From the NCBI RefSeq assembly GCF_033473495.1, contig NC_088936.1, forward strand, positions 2,294,001-2,358,000: a DNA stretch of 64,000 bases, given 5' to 3'. Within the stretch, counting starts at the first letter, position 1. Each line of letters starts with the position of its first letter. Position numbers and translations under genes: made by a program. The DNA comes from Cercospora beticola (lineage: Eukaryota > Ascomycota > Dothideomycetes > Mycosphaerellales > Mycosphaerellaceae). The notes beneath the pieces are model-generated. The model did not search any database and had not been told where the DNA came from. It saw only the letters and a program-made list of their open reading frames with translations. This document shows positions 54,732 to 64,000 of the stretch, in pieces.

Positions 54732-55639
54732 ATGGCTGACGAGAACAAGAAGAAGGTGCTTATCGTTGGAGCGACACGAGGACTAGGCAAAGCATTGGCA
54801 GAAGACTATGTAAAGCACGGCTGGCAAGTCTATGGTATGCTGAAAAGACAAAACACACTCTGTTCATATATTCACGATTCGACTTCTCTGACAATCCTGG
54901 CTAGGCACTCTACGCTCCGACTCCCCTCCCGAAATCAAGGATGTGAACTGGATCCCGAACATCGACGTCGCCACTCCCGAAGCCGGCCAAACGCTGACCA
55001 AACAACTCCCCAAGAACACTACTTTTTCCCTCGTTATAATCTCTGCTGGCGTCTTCATCAAAGAATCTTTCGAAGAGCCAGACTTCGATGCCCAAGTTCA
55101 GATGTACAAGACCTCTGCCATCGGCCCCATCTTCCTAGTTCAGGCTCTCTTCAAAGGATCTCACTTGCCATCAGGCTCCAAGGTGATCCTCGTATCCTCC
55201 GAAGCAGGATCCATCACTCTTCGTCATGAACAAGAAGGCGGCGGTAACTACGGCCATCACGCTTCAAAGGCGGCTCTGAACATGGTAGGTAAGCTGTTGA
55301 GTTTAGATTTGAAGGAACATGACGTCGCTGTGGGTTTGGTACATCCTGCTTTCATGAGAACAGAGATGACGAAGAATGTTGGGTTTGATAAGTTTTGGGA
55401 TGATGGAGGCGCGGTGACGCCCGAAGAATCGGCGAGTAGTTTGAGGGAATGGATTGATAAGGAGTTCAACATCAGCAAGACTGGAGAGTACTGGGCGCCG
55501 AGAGGCCCAGGGTGAGTCTTCACTCTCGGTATGCGGATATTTCCAAAGCTGACAAGACCTTAGTGACATTGGTACTGCAGAGCCTGTACTTGGCAAGGAC
55601 AGTGAAGTGCTGAAGACACCGATGCATGTGCCCTGGTGA
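54732..55639 (+). CDS. Short-chain dehydrogenase/reductase, three exons
   Basis: Exons 54732-54834, 54905-55511 and 55564-55639 give 261 residues, with both introns splitting glycine codons. The NAD(P)-binding loop is GATRGLG (13-19), a Rossmann fold follows, and VIISAGVF stands for the NNAG block. The catalytic serine lies in ILVSSEAGS. The expected YxxxK motif reads HxxxK: in NYGHHASKAALN the residue four before the lysine is histidine, with a tyrosine two positions earlier. The enzyme may use the shifted tyrosine or have altered activity. Fungal SDRs of this C-factor-like group act on small carbonyl compounds. The last exon ends LKTPMHVPW. Its closest neighbour, the S15 hydrolase, converges from the other strand 118 bases away. 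Confidence 0.85.
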
Positions 55640-55757
55640 GCTGCGGGCCTTGAGTATGCAACCAGCATTTGTCCCATCTCCGACACGGATGGCGATTCTG
55701 GTGCGGTGAGAGATGAGCAGACTCAAGCCAGACCACGCAATTATTCTATACATTCAT

Positions 55758-57551
55758 CTACGCCTCCTTCTGTGGTATCACAGGCAGCACTACATAATTA
55801 TCATGGCCCTCACCAATATGCAGGTGATTGTCTCCGCCGAATACTGCCTCCGTTCTGTCCACGTTGGATTTATGCTGGAAGATACCACTGCCTTGCGTAT
55901 CACCGCTCGCCACTTCGAATATCAACTTGGCCCCCTTCTCGACCACGACATTCGTCGGCCAGATCTCCACATCGACGGTATATACCTCCCCAGCCACGAC
56001 TTGCTGGACATCGTCTGATTTGTACTCTCGGTAAGGTAGGTATCCTTTGTGCTGCGGGTGAGAGTCATTGGTCTTACGAAGAGAGACACGAAGCCAGCCT
56101 TTGGTGAGAGGTATTGGATCGCCTGCTGTGCCGGTATAGAACACTTCTTTGCCAGATGGTGAAATGTAACGTAGTGTGAGAAAGAGATCGATGTCCGAGG
56201 GTATTTGCGAGGGCTGCTCAGAGGATGCAGAGCAGGAGACGGAGAGGCGAGCGACGATGTGTCCCGTGATTTCTGTTTCCGCTTCAAAAGGAGCAGTGGT
56301 AAATTGAACAGCTTGAGGGTCGTCGAGCGTTCCGAGAGCTTTGTAGGAGATCTTCTTCACCTGTGGTTGCGATGGGCTCTCCACCGCGAGAGATTGATTG
56401 GGTTGAAGGTGGAACCTAGTGTATTTCGTCCGCGCAATTGGCCACTCGTTCTCAGTACGTCTGGTATACGCCTTCTCCGCTTGTGCATCGTTGAATCCAA
56501 CATCGCCTTTCCTGAGTACGAGATCAACTGGTGGGAGTTTACCCTTCTCCGTCCAGCCCACACGATCGTCATTCTTCAGGAAAGCATCAAGGAATGAGCG
56601 CTGCAGCTCGACTTCTTCTTTGTAGTAGAATGGCAGATCGTGGCGGCCAGTGATGAACCGCAGGTATTTCAGTTCGCTTCCAGCGTGCAGATAGCCTTGA
56701 ACGTTGCCGCGGAGATGTAAAAGTATGCCGCCCCAGTTTGCAACGGAAAGCAGAGGCACCTTGATGTCGGACAAGTTGAAGTCCTTGCTCGCATAGTAGT
56801 CTTCGTCTCGGAATCTATGATTTGCATTGTCGATCGTCTGGTCTTGACGACTTTGAGCCCTTTCTTCCTCAGATAGATCGCCCTCGAGTGTGTCTGGGCC
56901 CCAGTTCCGCGCTTTGCGACCAGGTCTGCCATACTGATTCGTGATGACTTGGCGATTCCACCAGAAGTCAATGAATTTATCACTCAGAATACCACCATGT
57001 CTACATCGGTCCCGGTAGTAATCGCTCATTCCCTCCCATGGAATAATCGCAGAAAGACCTTTGGGCTGCCGTGCTGCCACACGCCATTGAGTTCCGGCAT
57101 AGTATGAGATTCCAAGGAGGCCAGTCTTGCCCGATGACCATGGCTGCTCTGCGCACCACTCTACAACTTCGAAAAAGGCTTCTGATGTGCCTCTAGACAT
57201 AGTGTCGAGAAATCCTGGCGATTGCCCAGTGCCGCGCTCGTCAGCCCGCACTACTGCGTAACCCTGGCTTGTCCAGTATCCTGGATCGGGTGTCTCCCAT
57301 GCTGAGTGTGCTGACTTTTGTTCTGGATTCACTTCCGAGAAGGATTTAGGGAAGAATGCTTCGTATGGGATGTCCTTGCCGTAAGGCCCATATGTTACGA
57401 GAACTGGCACTTTCTCGTTCGTCTTCGGTCTGTACACGTTGACTCGCACAAGTCCTTCTGAAGACTTGAGTGTGATGGTGGCATTTTCCTCGTAAATGTA
57501 TGGGTATGTCTCTCGATCGACCTTATGGAGGTCTAGAATCTTGTTAGGCAT
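55758..57551 (-). CDS. S15/CocE-type alpha/beta hydrolase (X-Pro dipeptidyl-peptidase-like)
   Basis: This is a 597-residue intronless frame. The N-terminal alpha/beta-hydrolase domain has the VYRPKTNEKVPVLVTYGPYGK entry strand, the conserved YWTSQGYAVVRADERGTGQSPG block and the nucleophile elbow GISYYAG with Ser149. The helical cap follows, then RFITGRHDLPFYYKEE and, from about residue 400, a jelly-roll PepX C-terminal domain (FLTLRYISPSGKEVFYTGT and the closing VLPVI). The family includes cocaine esterase, glutaryl-7-ACA acylase and X-Pro dipeptidyl-peptidases, so the true substrate may be an ester or amide. There is no signal peptide, so it is likely cytosolic. Length is normal for the family. 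Confidence 0.88.
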   Translation of the reverse strand: MPNKILDLHKVDRETYPYIYEENATITLKSSEGLVRVNVYRPKTNEKVPVLVTYGPYGKDIPYEAFFPKSFSEVNPEQKSAHSAWETPDPGYWTSQGYAVVRADERGTGQSPGFLDTMSRGTSEAFFEVVEWCAEQPWSSGKTGLLGISYYAGTQWRVAARQPKGLSAIIPWEGMSDYYRDRCRHGGILSDKFIDFWWNRQVITNQYGRPGRKARNWGPDTLEGDLSEEERAQSRQDQTIDNANHRFRDEDYYASKDFNLSDIKVPLLSVANWGGILLHLRGNVQGYLHAGSELKYLRFITGRHDLPFYYKEEVELQRSFLDAFLKNDDRVGWTEKGKLPPVDLVLRKGDVGFNDAQAEKAYTRRTENEWPIARTKYTRFHLQPNQSLAVESPSQPQVKKISYKALGTLDDPQAVQFTTAPFEAETEITGHIVARLSVSCSASSEQPSQIPSDIDLFLTLRYISPSGKEVFYTGTAGDPIPLTKGWLRVSLRKTNDSHPQHKGYLPYREYKSDDVQQVVAGEVYTVDVEIWPTNVVVEKGAKLIFEVASGDTQGSGIFQHKSNVDRTEAVFGGDNHLHIGEGHDNYVVLPVIPQKEA

Positions 57552-58268
57552 TGTGTAATAGTGTGGCGGCTACAAAATGAGATGCAAGAAGTGCTGGAAA
57601 GATCACTTTCACCTACGATGACACTTTTGTTAAGCACGTCAATAGACGCGTGCTAGGACAATGCCGAGACATCCTGCCGCTGGCCATCGATACTCTTTCC
57701 GTGGTTGATGAGCAAGACGAGGTCGAAATGTGGAGGAAGCTGGCAGCCACCGGATCGCTCTCTGCTTGCTTCCATGTGGCTTTCCGTGTGGGCGAGGTTG
57801 CTCCTGCCTGAGGCGTTGCAGCGTTTCGGACCCGAACCGAACCGAGCCGACAACGACTTCTTGCAATGTCAAGCAGCTACAGAGAAGCTTGGACAAGTGC
57901 CCTCTGTCACTTCTCGATGACAGTCATGATCGGAGAACGACGAATGGCTGCGCTCTATCGACAGGAAGCGCGCTCTGTGTTCGACGGCGCTAATCTACTC
58001 TGGAAATGCGCACGACTTGCACACGCTATACTTTCGCCAATATGCCACTATGCCGTGTATCCGCTGGAACTGGTCCCTCGGTGGAGGGCTACGGAGCGGA
58101 GGCGGACACAGCATCCCGCCTGCGGCGGCGCTCTCTAGATGGAGCGCTCGGTTAGTCAATCAATATGAGTGCTGGTGAGTATCGTGGCATAGCATATCGC
58201 CTGCTGAACGTCTCTTTCAACTTTGTCCAAAACTCGTAATCCCATTCTGGACTTTGAGAGCTACTAAA
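57552..58268. promoter_or_regulatory. Divergent region between the S15 hydrolase and the FAD monooxygenase
   Basis: These 717 bases lie between start codons. Short frames at 57,640-57,920 on both strands are not supported. No motif was recognised. Confidence 0.35.
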
Positions 58269-59655
58269 ATGCCTAACACAGAGCCATTGCGGATTCTAAT
58301 AGTTGGAGCGGGTATCGGTGGTCTCACAGCTGCCATCGCATTCCGTGAGCAAGGGCACGATGTCGAGATTTTCGAACAATCGAAGATGGCGCAAGAGACA
58401 GGGGCTGCCATCCATCTAGCACCAAACAGCAACGGCCTACTACGACGAATGGGTCTCTATGCGGAAGACTTTGGTGGTGTCGAGTGCGTGGGTTTCACGA
58501 ACAACCTGCCCAATGGCCAGCCTCGCTTCTCAATGCATACTGGTCATGCTGCCGAAAAATGGAAACATCCGTGGCACCTGGTCCATCGGGGTCAGCTGCA
58601 TACTACTCTCAAGGACAGGGCCCTCAAAGATGGAGCCAAACTGACGCTTTCCAGTCGGGTTGCTTCGGTCGATCCAAAGACTGCTACAATAACATTCGAA
58701 GACGGAAAGAGCATTCGAGGTGATCTGGTCATCGGAGCAGACGGCGTGCACAGCAAGACGCGCAAGAGTATTCCCGGAGGTGACCTCAGACCTTTTGACT
58801 CAGGAAAGAGTGCCTTCCGCTTCCTCATTCCAACAGAGGCGCTTCGATTGGACCCGATGACGGCTCCGCTTGTGGAGAAGGAGGGATATCTGACAATGTG
58901 GATAGGCGACGATCGAAGAATGGTCATGTATCCCTGCAACAGCGGAACGATGATGAATTTTGTGGCTATTCATCCAAGCCGGGAATCTGCTAGTGATATC
59001 TCAGGGCAAGGTGGATGGCAAGAGCTCGGCAGCAAAGAACGTTTGCTCCAGATCTACAAAGACTTTGCGCCATCAGTACAAAGTATTCTAGAGAAGGCGG
59101 ATGGCAGCAAACTCAAAGTCTGGAATTTACTGGACATGGCAGCCGTACCTGGGTTCGTCAACACAAGGCTTGCCATCATGGGAGATGCAGCTCATCCCTT
59201 TCTGCCTCATCAGGGTAAGACATCGAAGCTTGCGGTCTCTGACAACTTATGCTGATCCTTTATTTGTTCTAGGGCAAGGTGGTGGCCAGGCAATCGAGGA
59301 TGCTGTCTCTCTTGCGGCTTTACTCCCCGCCGGCACCGCGGTTGCTGATATCCCCTCCCGATTAGCACTCTACGAGAAGTGCCGATACGAACGCTCGCAC
59401 AAGATTCAGGAGTACACACGAATCGCAGGCATGGATCTTTCGGAAATGGCCAAGCTTGGAAAGAAGAATGACATGAACGAATATACTCATTACAATTTCG
59501 GGCACGACGAACACGTAGCTTCGTCGCAAGCTTTGAGAAACTCTCTCAGCGTAGCGGATACCAGGACACAGCCTTGGTCTGGGTGGCTAAGCAGTCTGCG
59601 GACTCTTGTCTCTTGGTTACGATCGATATTCACTGGGAAGGTCAAGGACTTGTAA
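58269..59655 (+). CDS. FAD-dependent monooxygenase (salicylate-hydroxylase-like), two exons
   Basis: Exons 58269-59214 and 59273-59655 give 442 residues. Three flavoprotein hydroxylase fingerprints are intact: GAGIGGLTAA near the N-terminus, the GADGVHSKTR (DG) motif mid-protein, and GDAAHPFLPHQGQGGGQAIEDA, which spans the intron. This class uses NAD(P)H and oxygen to hydroxylate aromatic rings, and salicylate-type or 6-hydroxynicotinate-type substrates are common. The C-terminal tail has a hydrophobic SGWLSSLRTLVSWLRSIF stretch that could lie on a membrane. The start at 58269 (MPNTEPLRILIVGAG) gives the normal short lead to the FAD loop. It converges on a LigB-type dioxygenase, a pairing that suggests ring hydroxylation then cleavage, although co-regulation is not shown. 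Confidence 0.9.
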
Positions 59656-59986
59656 GCTTTGCCATGTATAGTATCTCAAATTGTTCATAGTATACTGCAT
59701 GAAGTCTGTAGTGACGAACAGATACCAGCGAAAGGGCAAAATTACAGTAACAGAACTCGTGAACATTTGAGCGATGATCACCACGATGTGCAACTGATCG
59801 CAGAGGACTGACAGAGCTGAGCGTATCAAGTTTCGATTTCGCGAGAATCAAAAGCCCTGCGAGCATTCGTTCAGCTCAAGACAAACGATCGATACCACGA
59901 CCTCAATAAGAAGTAAAGTACGAGAAGATTGGAAAGCAAAATCATTCTCTCATGGAGTATATCCATTACCGGCATCTCCTCCCTCC
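59656..59986. other. Convergent intergenic region
   Basis: These 331 bases lie between the stops of the monooxygenase and the dioxygenase. They presumably hold both 3' ends, and nothing else was seen. Confidence 0.5.
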
Positions 59987-60909
59987 CTAGTGTGCACTAA
60001 CAGTCGCCCTCTCCCAACTCCCAATAATAAACTGACTATTACACATATTCGTCAACTCCCAAGTCTCAGCCTTCAACTCCCCACCCCTTTCCTTCTCATC
60101 CTCCCAGTCCCCCGCCGCCCCCGCCACAAAACAAAGACTCATAAAATGATCATCCGTCGCATGCGCATCCCGAAACTGCGGATGCTTCATCAACCTCGTA
60201 ATCGCCCTCCTCAACTTCGGCCCCCGATTATTCTGAAAAACATCTTCCACACTCTGTCGGAATTCCAACGCCCATCCTTCCGGTGGTGTAGGCTGCGCGA
60301 GATTATCCCGATATTTGAGCATAGGCCACCAGACGTTTCGGAAGAGATTATGGACTGCGCCGCCGGTTCCGATGATGAGGTAGTTTTCTTTTCGCAAGGG
60401 GCGGAGAGTTGAGCCGACGTGCATGTGGAAGTGAGGGTCGAAACGGGCGTTCATGGAGATTATTGTGGTTGGGGGACATTTTTTGGGGAACATTCTGATG
60501 AGGATGAGATAGGTGTCGTGAATCCATTCGAATTTATCGTTGGGGAAGACGTTGAAGCCTTCGGATTTGAGCATTTTCATGCAGCGTTCGCTGGTGGGGA
60601 GGTCGGGTTCGAGTTTGTAGTTTACGTGTTTTGAGGGGTGGACGTAGGCTACTGGGGATTTTCCTGGGGATGGGTTGGTTGAGACTTCGATTCGGTCGCC
60701 TGTGGCGTCCCAGTGGGCACCCATCATGATTACGCCTTTGATTCCATTTGCAAGGGCGTCGTCGCCGGCTTGTTTCCAGTAGTCGGCAGAGGAGGTTTCC
60801 TCGCCGAGCATCATCGTTGAGCCATGCGAGAAGAAGTATACTGGTGTGAGACCTGCTTCAGGGTCAGCAAAACGGTATCTGAGCAGTGGACCGTGTAGTT
60901 GTTACCCAT
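59987..60909 (-). CDS. Class III extradiol ring-cleavage dioxygenase (LigB/DODA-like)
   Basis: The proposed model has a four-base first exon (60909-60906, ATGG), a 53-base intron with GTAACA donor, GCTGAC branch site and GAAGCAG acceptor, then exon 60852-59987. It encodes 289 residues beginning MGLTPVYFFSHGST. Starting at the internal MMLGEE would drop the first metal ligand, so the upstream exon is favoured. Likely ligands are His in FFSHGST, His in GAHWD and His in HDTYLILI, with further conserved HFHMHVG and HATDDHFMS. Such enzymes use non-haem iron or zinc to open catecholic rings; plant members are the DOPA dioxygenases of betalain synthesis. The substrate is unknown. The facing monooxygenase gene is a plausible partner. 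Confidence 0.84.
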
Positions 60910-61435
60910 TGTGGTATGTGATGTGGTCCGAGAATTGTTGGGCCTTCATCAATTTACCAAAACTTAGCAATGTGATGTGAGATCTGGATTCGATACTGAG
61001 GCCATCGTTCCCGTGGCTCTAGGGTAAGCCCGAGAGTGCGTTGTTGTTCGGCACGGTGGCGGGTGGGCTGTCTGTACTAGACCACCCACATGCTTCCGGC
61101 GTGCCATGCATACATAGCCAAAAAGTCCAACGCGCTCCGATTGGATGCACTCGAATTGATACCATTCATTGTACATGTCCTCGGACTTCTTGTGTCTTGT
61201 GAGCCCGATCAATGTGCTCGGTCAGTGGCAGGCAATGGTTGCGTTGATACTTGTTCCGTGCCAGAAATCGCTTGCGCGCAGGGAATTTGCTCTTCTTGCG
61301 ATGTCACGAGGATGTTATGATCATAATAATTTTCCAGCTCTGTTGGCTGCGATACCCCCATTGCCATGAAGAGCTTCAAGAAAAGGCTAAAAGAAGATAC
61401 ACAAAAGCGCTCACTCCTGGAGACGTGCTGGCCGA
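60910..61435. other. Intergenic region
   Basis: These 526 bases between the dioxygenase start and the oxalate decarboxylase stop hold no supported gene. The dioxygenase promoter should lie at the left end. Confidence 0.5.
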
Positions 61436-62833
61436 TCATAGCTCCTCAGCATAATCCCAAGCATCAGCATCCTTCAAGTTGGACTTGATCACATCTTTTT
61501 CGGCACCCTCAATGGCCTTTGCAAACTTCGCTGCGCCTTCAGGGTCGTCCTTGAACAGATGGTCTCTGACATTCTTCTGTGGAGTCTCTCCCAGCCACTG
61601 GAATAGCGAGAAGTCCTGGAATTCTGATGCACGGAAGATCTCCAATACTTCCAAAGGCTCATCCTCGCTCAGATTTTCGATGAAATGCCCCATATTCTTG
61701 GGCACGATTCCAACGTCGCCGGCAGTGTAGTCAAAGGTACGAGCTGCGCCTTGGGCACCAAAGATCGTCACGCGAGCTCTGCCGCTGATGAAGAATGACC
61801 ATTCGTCTGCATTTGGGTGCCAGTGCATCTCACGCATTGCACCAGGTTCGATGTCAAGATGTGCAGCGGCGACAGTCTTTGAGATGGGAAAGTTGCGGCT
61901 GTCGGTGATTCGGACGCTTCCGCCAGTGGCGTTGACGGGTTCCTGCGCCAGCATCTTGTGTGTGAAGTTGTGCTTGGACTTCTTGAATGTCTTAGGTTGC
62001 TCCTTGTCGATCGGGCCGGGCAATTCTCCTTGGAAGATGTACTTCTCCTTCTCGGGCAGAGTGTCGAAGACCTCTGGTGGTAATCGGAAGTTCTCTGCCT
62101 TCACAGATTGTGGCGTGTGCGCGAGCCAGTCTGTTAACAAGAAGGTGCTCTCCTCGCTAAAAGATCCATCGTCAAATATCAACAAGAATTCGGTGCCGTT
62201 TGGCGCCAGACCTTGGAGAGAGTGTGGGTGACCTGGTGGGAAGTACCACAAATCGCCCTTCTCAACATCGTCGACGAACGATCCGCCTTCTGTGTCAAGT
62301 GCGGTGACACGGACCTTGCCTTCGAGTACGTATGCCCATTCTGCTTCCTTGTGCCAGTGGAGTTCACGGATGACGCCCTCATCGAGACGCATGTTCACAC
62401 CCGCGAGCTCCACAGACGTCGGAAGTTCTTTGATAGTGGTCTGTCGTGTCCAGCCACCTTCTTCAATGCGAGTGTGTGAATCTGCGAAACTCCTGCAGGC
62501 TGATTAGATCAATCGTACATATCATCACAATGGAAAACCGTACCAACGCATGTTCTTGAAGTCGCCGTGATCGGTTGATGGCGGCCGAATCATATCGGGA
62601 TTCTGCCTCTCTCGATCGCGGTTCCGAGGGCCCAGCACGCTTGTTCCGTCGCCATTTCGAAGTGGTTCTGGCTGTAGGTTGCGTCCGATGGAGTCGACCT
62701 TGTGATCATAAGGATCGGAGTAGTCCTTTCGATATGGGTTGCTCCGTGAGTGACCGAGTGGATGCTGTCGTGACGGAGCGGCCACGGATAGTGCCGAAAG
62801 GCAAGAGGCCAATACGACGTTGGAGAAATGCAT
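61436..62833 (-). CDS. Secreted bicupin oxalate decarboxylase, two exons
   Basis: Exons 62833-62544 and 62492-61436 (intron 51 bases) give 448 residues. It starts with a signal peptide (MHFSNVVLASCLSALSVAA). The enzyme splits oxalate to formate and CO2 with manganese. Each cupin has its metal set: HWHKEAEWAYVLEG with PPGHPHSLQG in the first, and HWHPNADEWSFFISG with KNMGHFIEN in the second. The flexible lid reads SEES in DGSFSEESTFLLTDW. A glutamate here is the proton donor that makes bacterial OxdC a decarboxylase rather than an oxidase, so decarboxylation is expected. The exon join NMRW-SFADSHTRIEEGGW is conserved in type. Fungi use such enzymes to remove oxalate and control pH around the hypha. 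Confidence 0.93.
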
Positions 62834-63387
62834 GGCGAAGATGTGGGATTGCTGTAGAGGTGATGTTGTGTGCGTCCTTGCCTTCATATAGCTCTCGCAT
62901 TGACTTCGGCTAGTTAATGCCAGGCACAAACCTCTGTATGACGCAGCGATATTCTATAGCAATCCTTCCGGTTACGCTGCGACGCGTAGCTGGAGCACAA
63001 CTCCATCGCTCTACCCGTTCGTCCCGCCAGACATTGTGCGTGAGCTCTGATCAAGCCGCTCTGCTGCGTCGTTTGGAGGCGGGCGTGTCGAGGCGTGGGA
63101 GGGTAGTGCGGGTGCTGAGGGCCGAAGAAGCTAGCGTTCGTGTCTTCAAAAGCAACGCCAGCGGGAAGACATCATTGGCGGCTACACGAGGACTTCTGCT
63201 TCAACAGTATATTAGCCCGCTCCAGCCGCCAGCACTTTTGCCCACGCCAGAAGCACGAAATCGCGACAGTTGGCGTGGGAGACGCGCGACAAAGCAAGGC
63301 GACAACCGTGCGCTCTGAAGTGCGGAGACGCGCGACAAACACTTTCCTGCATCCGACCTTCCCACCCTACCCGCAGCTTCCGATACC
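62834..63387. promoter_or_regulatory. Divergent region between oxalate decarboxylase and the DUF1275 gene
   Basis: These 554 bases lie between the two start codons. No motif was identified and no gene is supported. Confidence 0.35.
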
Positions 63388-64000
63388 ATGTCCGACGCGA
63401 ACTATGGCACGCTGAACGGCTCGCGCCTGCCACCAGCGAGACTACCGACCGGCCGACTGTTCAGCCGCACCGACGAGGAAGCGGTGCACCTGCTGCACAA
63501 AGATGACAAGCCGCCTACTGTCGCCGACCGGCTCGCCGCTCACTTCAACCAGAATGTGCGCAAGGACTGGGCCGATCTGCTGCTGCTGTCCTGCTACGTG
63601 ATCACGGGACTGCTCGACAGCAGCAGTGTCTACACATTCGGCTCCTTCGTGTCCATGCAGACGGGCAACACCATCTACGTCGGCACTGGCATTGTAGCAC
63701 CGACGCAAGATGACCGCTGGATCCGAGCCCTCACTTCCATCAGCTTCTTTTGCTTCGGCAGCTTTGTATTCGCGAGGTATCATCGCTACATGGGAGCCAA
63801 GAAGCGCTGGGTGATCGTGCTCTCTCTGATACTGCAGGCCATCTGCATTGGAATCGCGGCAACCATGGTCACCATTGGACCCAAGATTACTCCCAAAGGA
63901 GAATTGAATCGCTGGGTCGTATTGCCACTGGCCCTGATCGGTTTTCAAGCCGCTGGACAGGCGTACTTGAGCAGAGTTCTCACGTTCAATGCATTGACCA
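63388..64000 (+). CDS. DUF1275 (YoaK-like) membrane protein, N-terminal part
   Basis: The frame opens at ATG 63388 (MSDANYGTLNG) and runs off the window after 204 codons. After a polar N-terminus of about 65 residues come several membrane segments. The family's hallmark SMQTGNTIYVGTG loop follows the first helix, with FCFGSFVFARYHRYMG and WVIVLSLILQAICIGIAA after it, and a helix near ALIGFQAAGQ. DUF1275 proteins are found in bacteria and filamentous fungi, and their transport or signalling role is unproven. At least one intron may follow beyond the edge. It diverges from the oxalate decarboxylase gene. Confidence 0.85.
   Translation, partial: MSDANYGTLNGSRLPPARLPTGRLFSRTDEEAVHLLHKDDKPPTVADRLAAHFNQNVRKDWADLLLLSCYVITGLLDSSSVYTFGSFVSMQTGNTIYVGTGIVAPTQDDRWIRALTSISFFCFGSFVFARYHRYMGAKKRWVIVLSLILQAICIGIAATMVTIGPKITPKGELNRWVVLPLALIGFQAAGQAYLSRVLTFNALT

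Noticed and set aside
1..64000. tRNA or rRNA genes and CRISPR arrays
   Set aside because: A visual scan for tRNA B-box-like sequences and for regularly spaced repeats found none that could be folded or supported; a tRNAscan run would be decisive.

Overview
The window is filamentous ascomycete nuclear DNA (Pezizomycotina, most like Dothideomycetes). The evidence is intron-bearing genes with short GT-AG introns of about 45 to 110 bases, typical fungal families (HET, FluG, Lcb1, Apc2, Whi5-like, Dal5-type MFS), and one long AT-rich block with the signature of repeat-induced point mutation (RIP). I model 22 gene loci. Two are cut by the window edges and one looks broken. Exon structures were inferred by hand from reading frame, splice signals and family conservation.

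Layout. 1-9,580 is gene-dense housekeeping DNA: the end of an MFS permease, a secreted FAD-linked oxidoreductase, APC/C subunit Apc2, phosphatidylserine synthase and DNA ligase I. About 9,816-27,590 is an AT-rich island in which CpA and TpG are almost absent and TpA is very abundant. Inside it a full-length Ty3/Gypsy chromovirus (13,538-20,689; 184-bp LTRs; 5-bp target duplication cttct) sits within a Ty1/Copia element (11,746-25,034; about 230-bp LTRs; primer site matching an initiator-Met tRNA half). A truncated second Copia tail and unidentified repeat remnants flank it. All coding remnants there are riddled with stops.

28,171-36,675, directly beside the island, has an accessory character: a BTB protein, an ankyrin plus DYW-like deaminase protein, a GT32 glycosyltransferase with an apparent internal deletion, an SGNH hydrolase with fibronectin-III repeats and a membrane anchor, and a HET-domain protein. 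37,614-51,363 returns to mostly conserved genes: arylamine N-acetyltransferase, uracil-DNA glycosylase, a secreted Thr-rich protein, a metzincin-type metallopeptidase with a jacalin-like end, a Whi5-like G1/S repressor and Lcb1. 51,513-62,833 is metabolic: FluG, an SDR, an S15/CocE hydrolase, a salicylate-hydroxylase-like monooxygenase, a LigB-type ring-cleaving dioxygenase and a secreted oxalate decarboxylase. The start of a DUF1275 membrane protein closes the window.

How they may work together. The monooxygenase and the dioxygenase face each other 331 bases apart and could act in sequence on a small aromatic compound. The deaminase and HET genes beside the heavily mutated island are the best candidates for an under-described self/non-self or element-control function, but that link is inference from location only.
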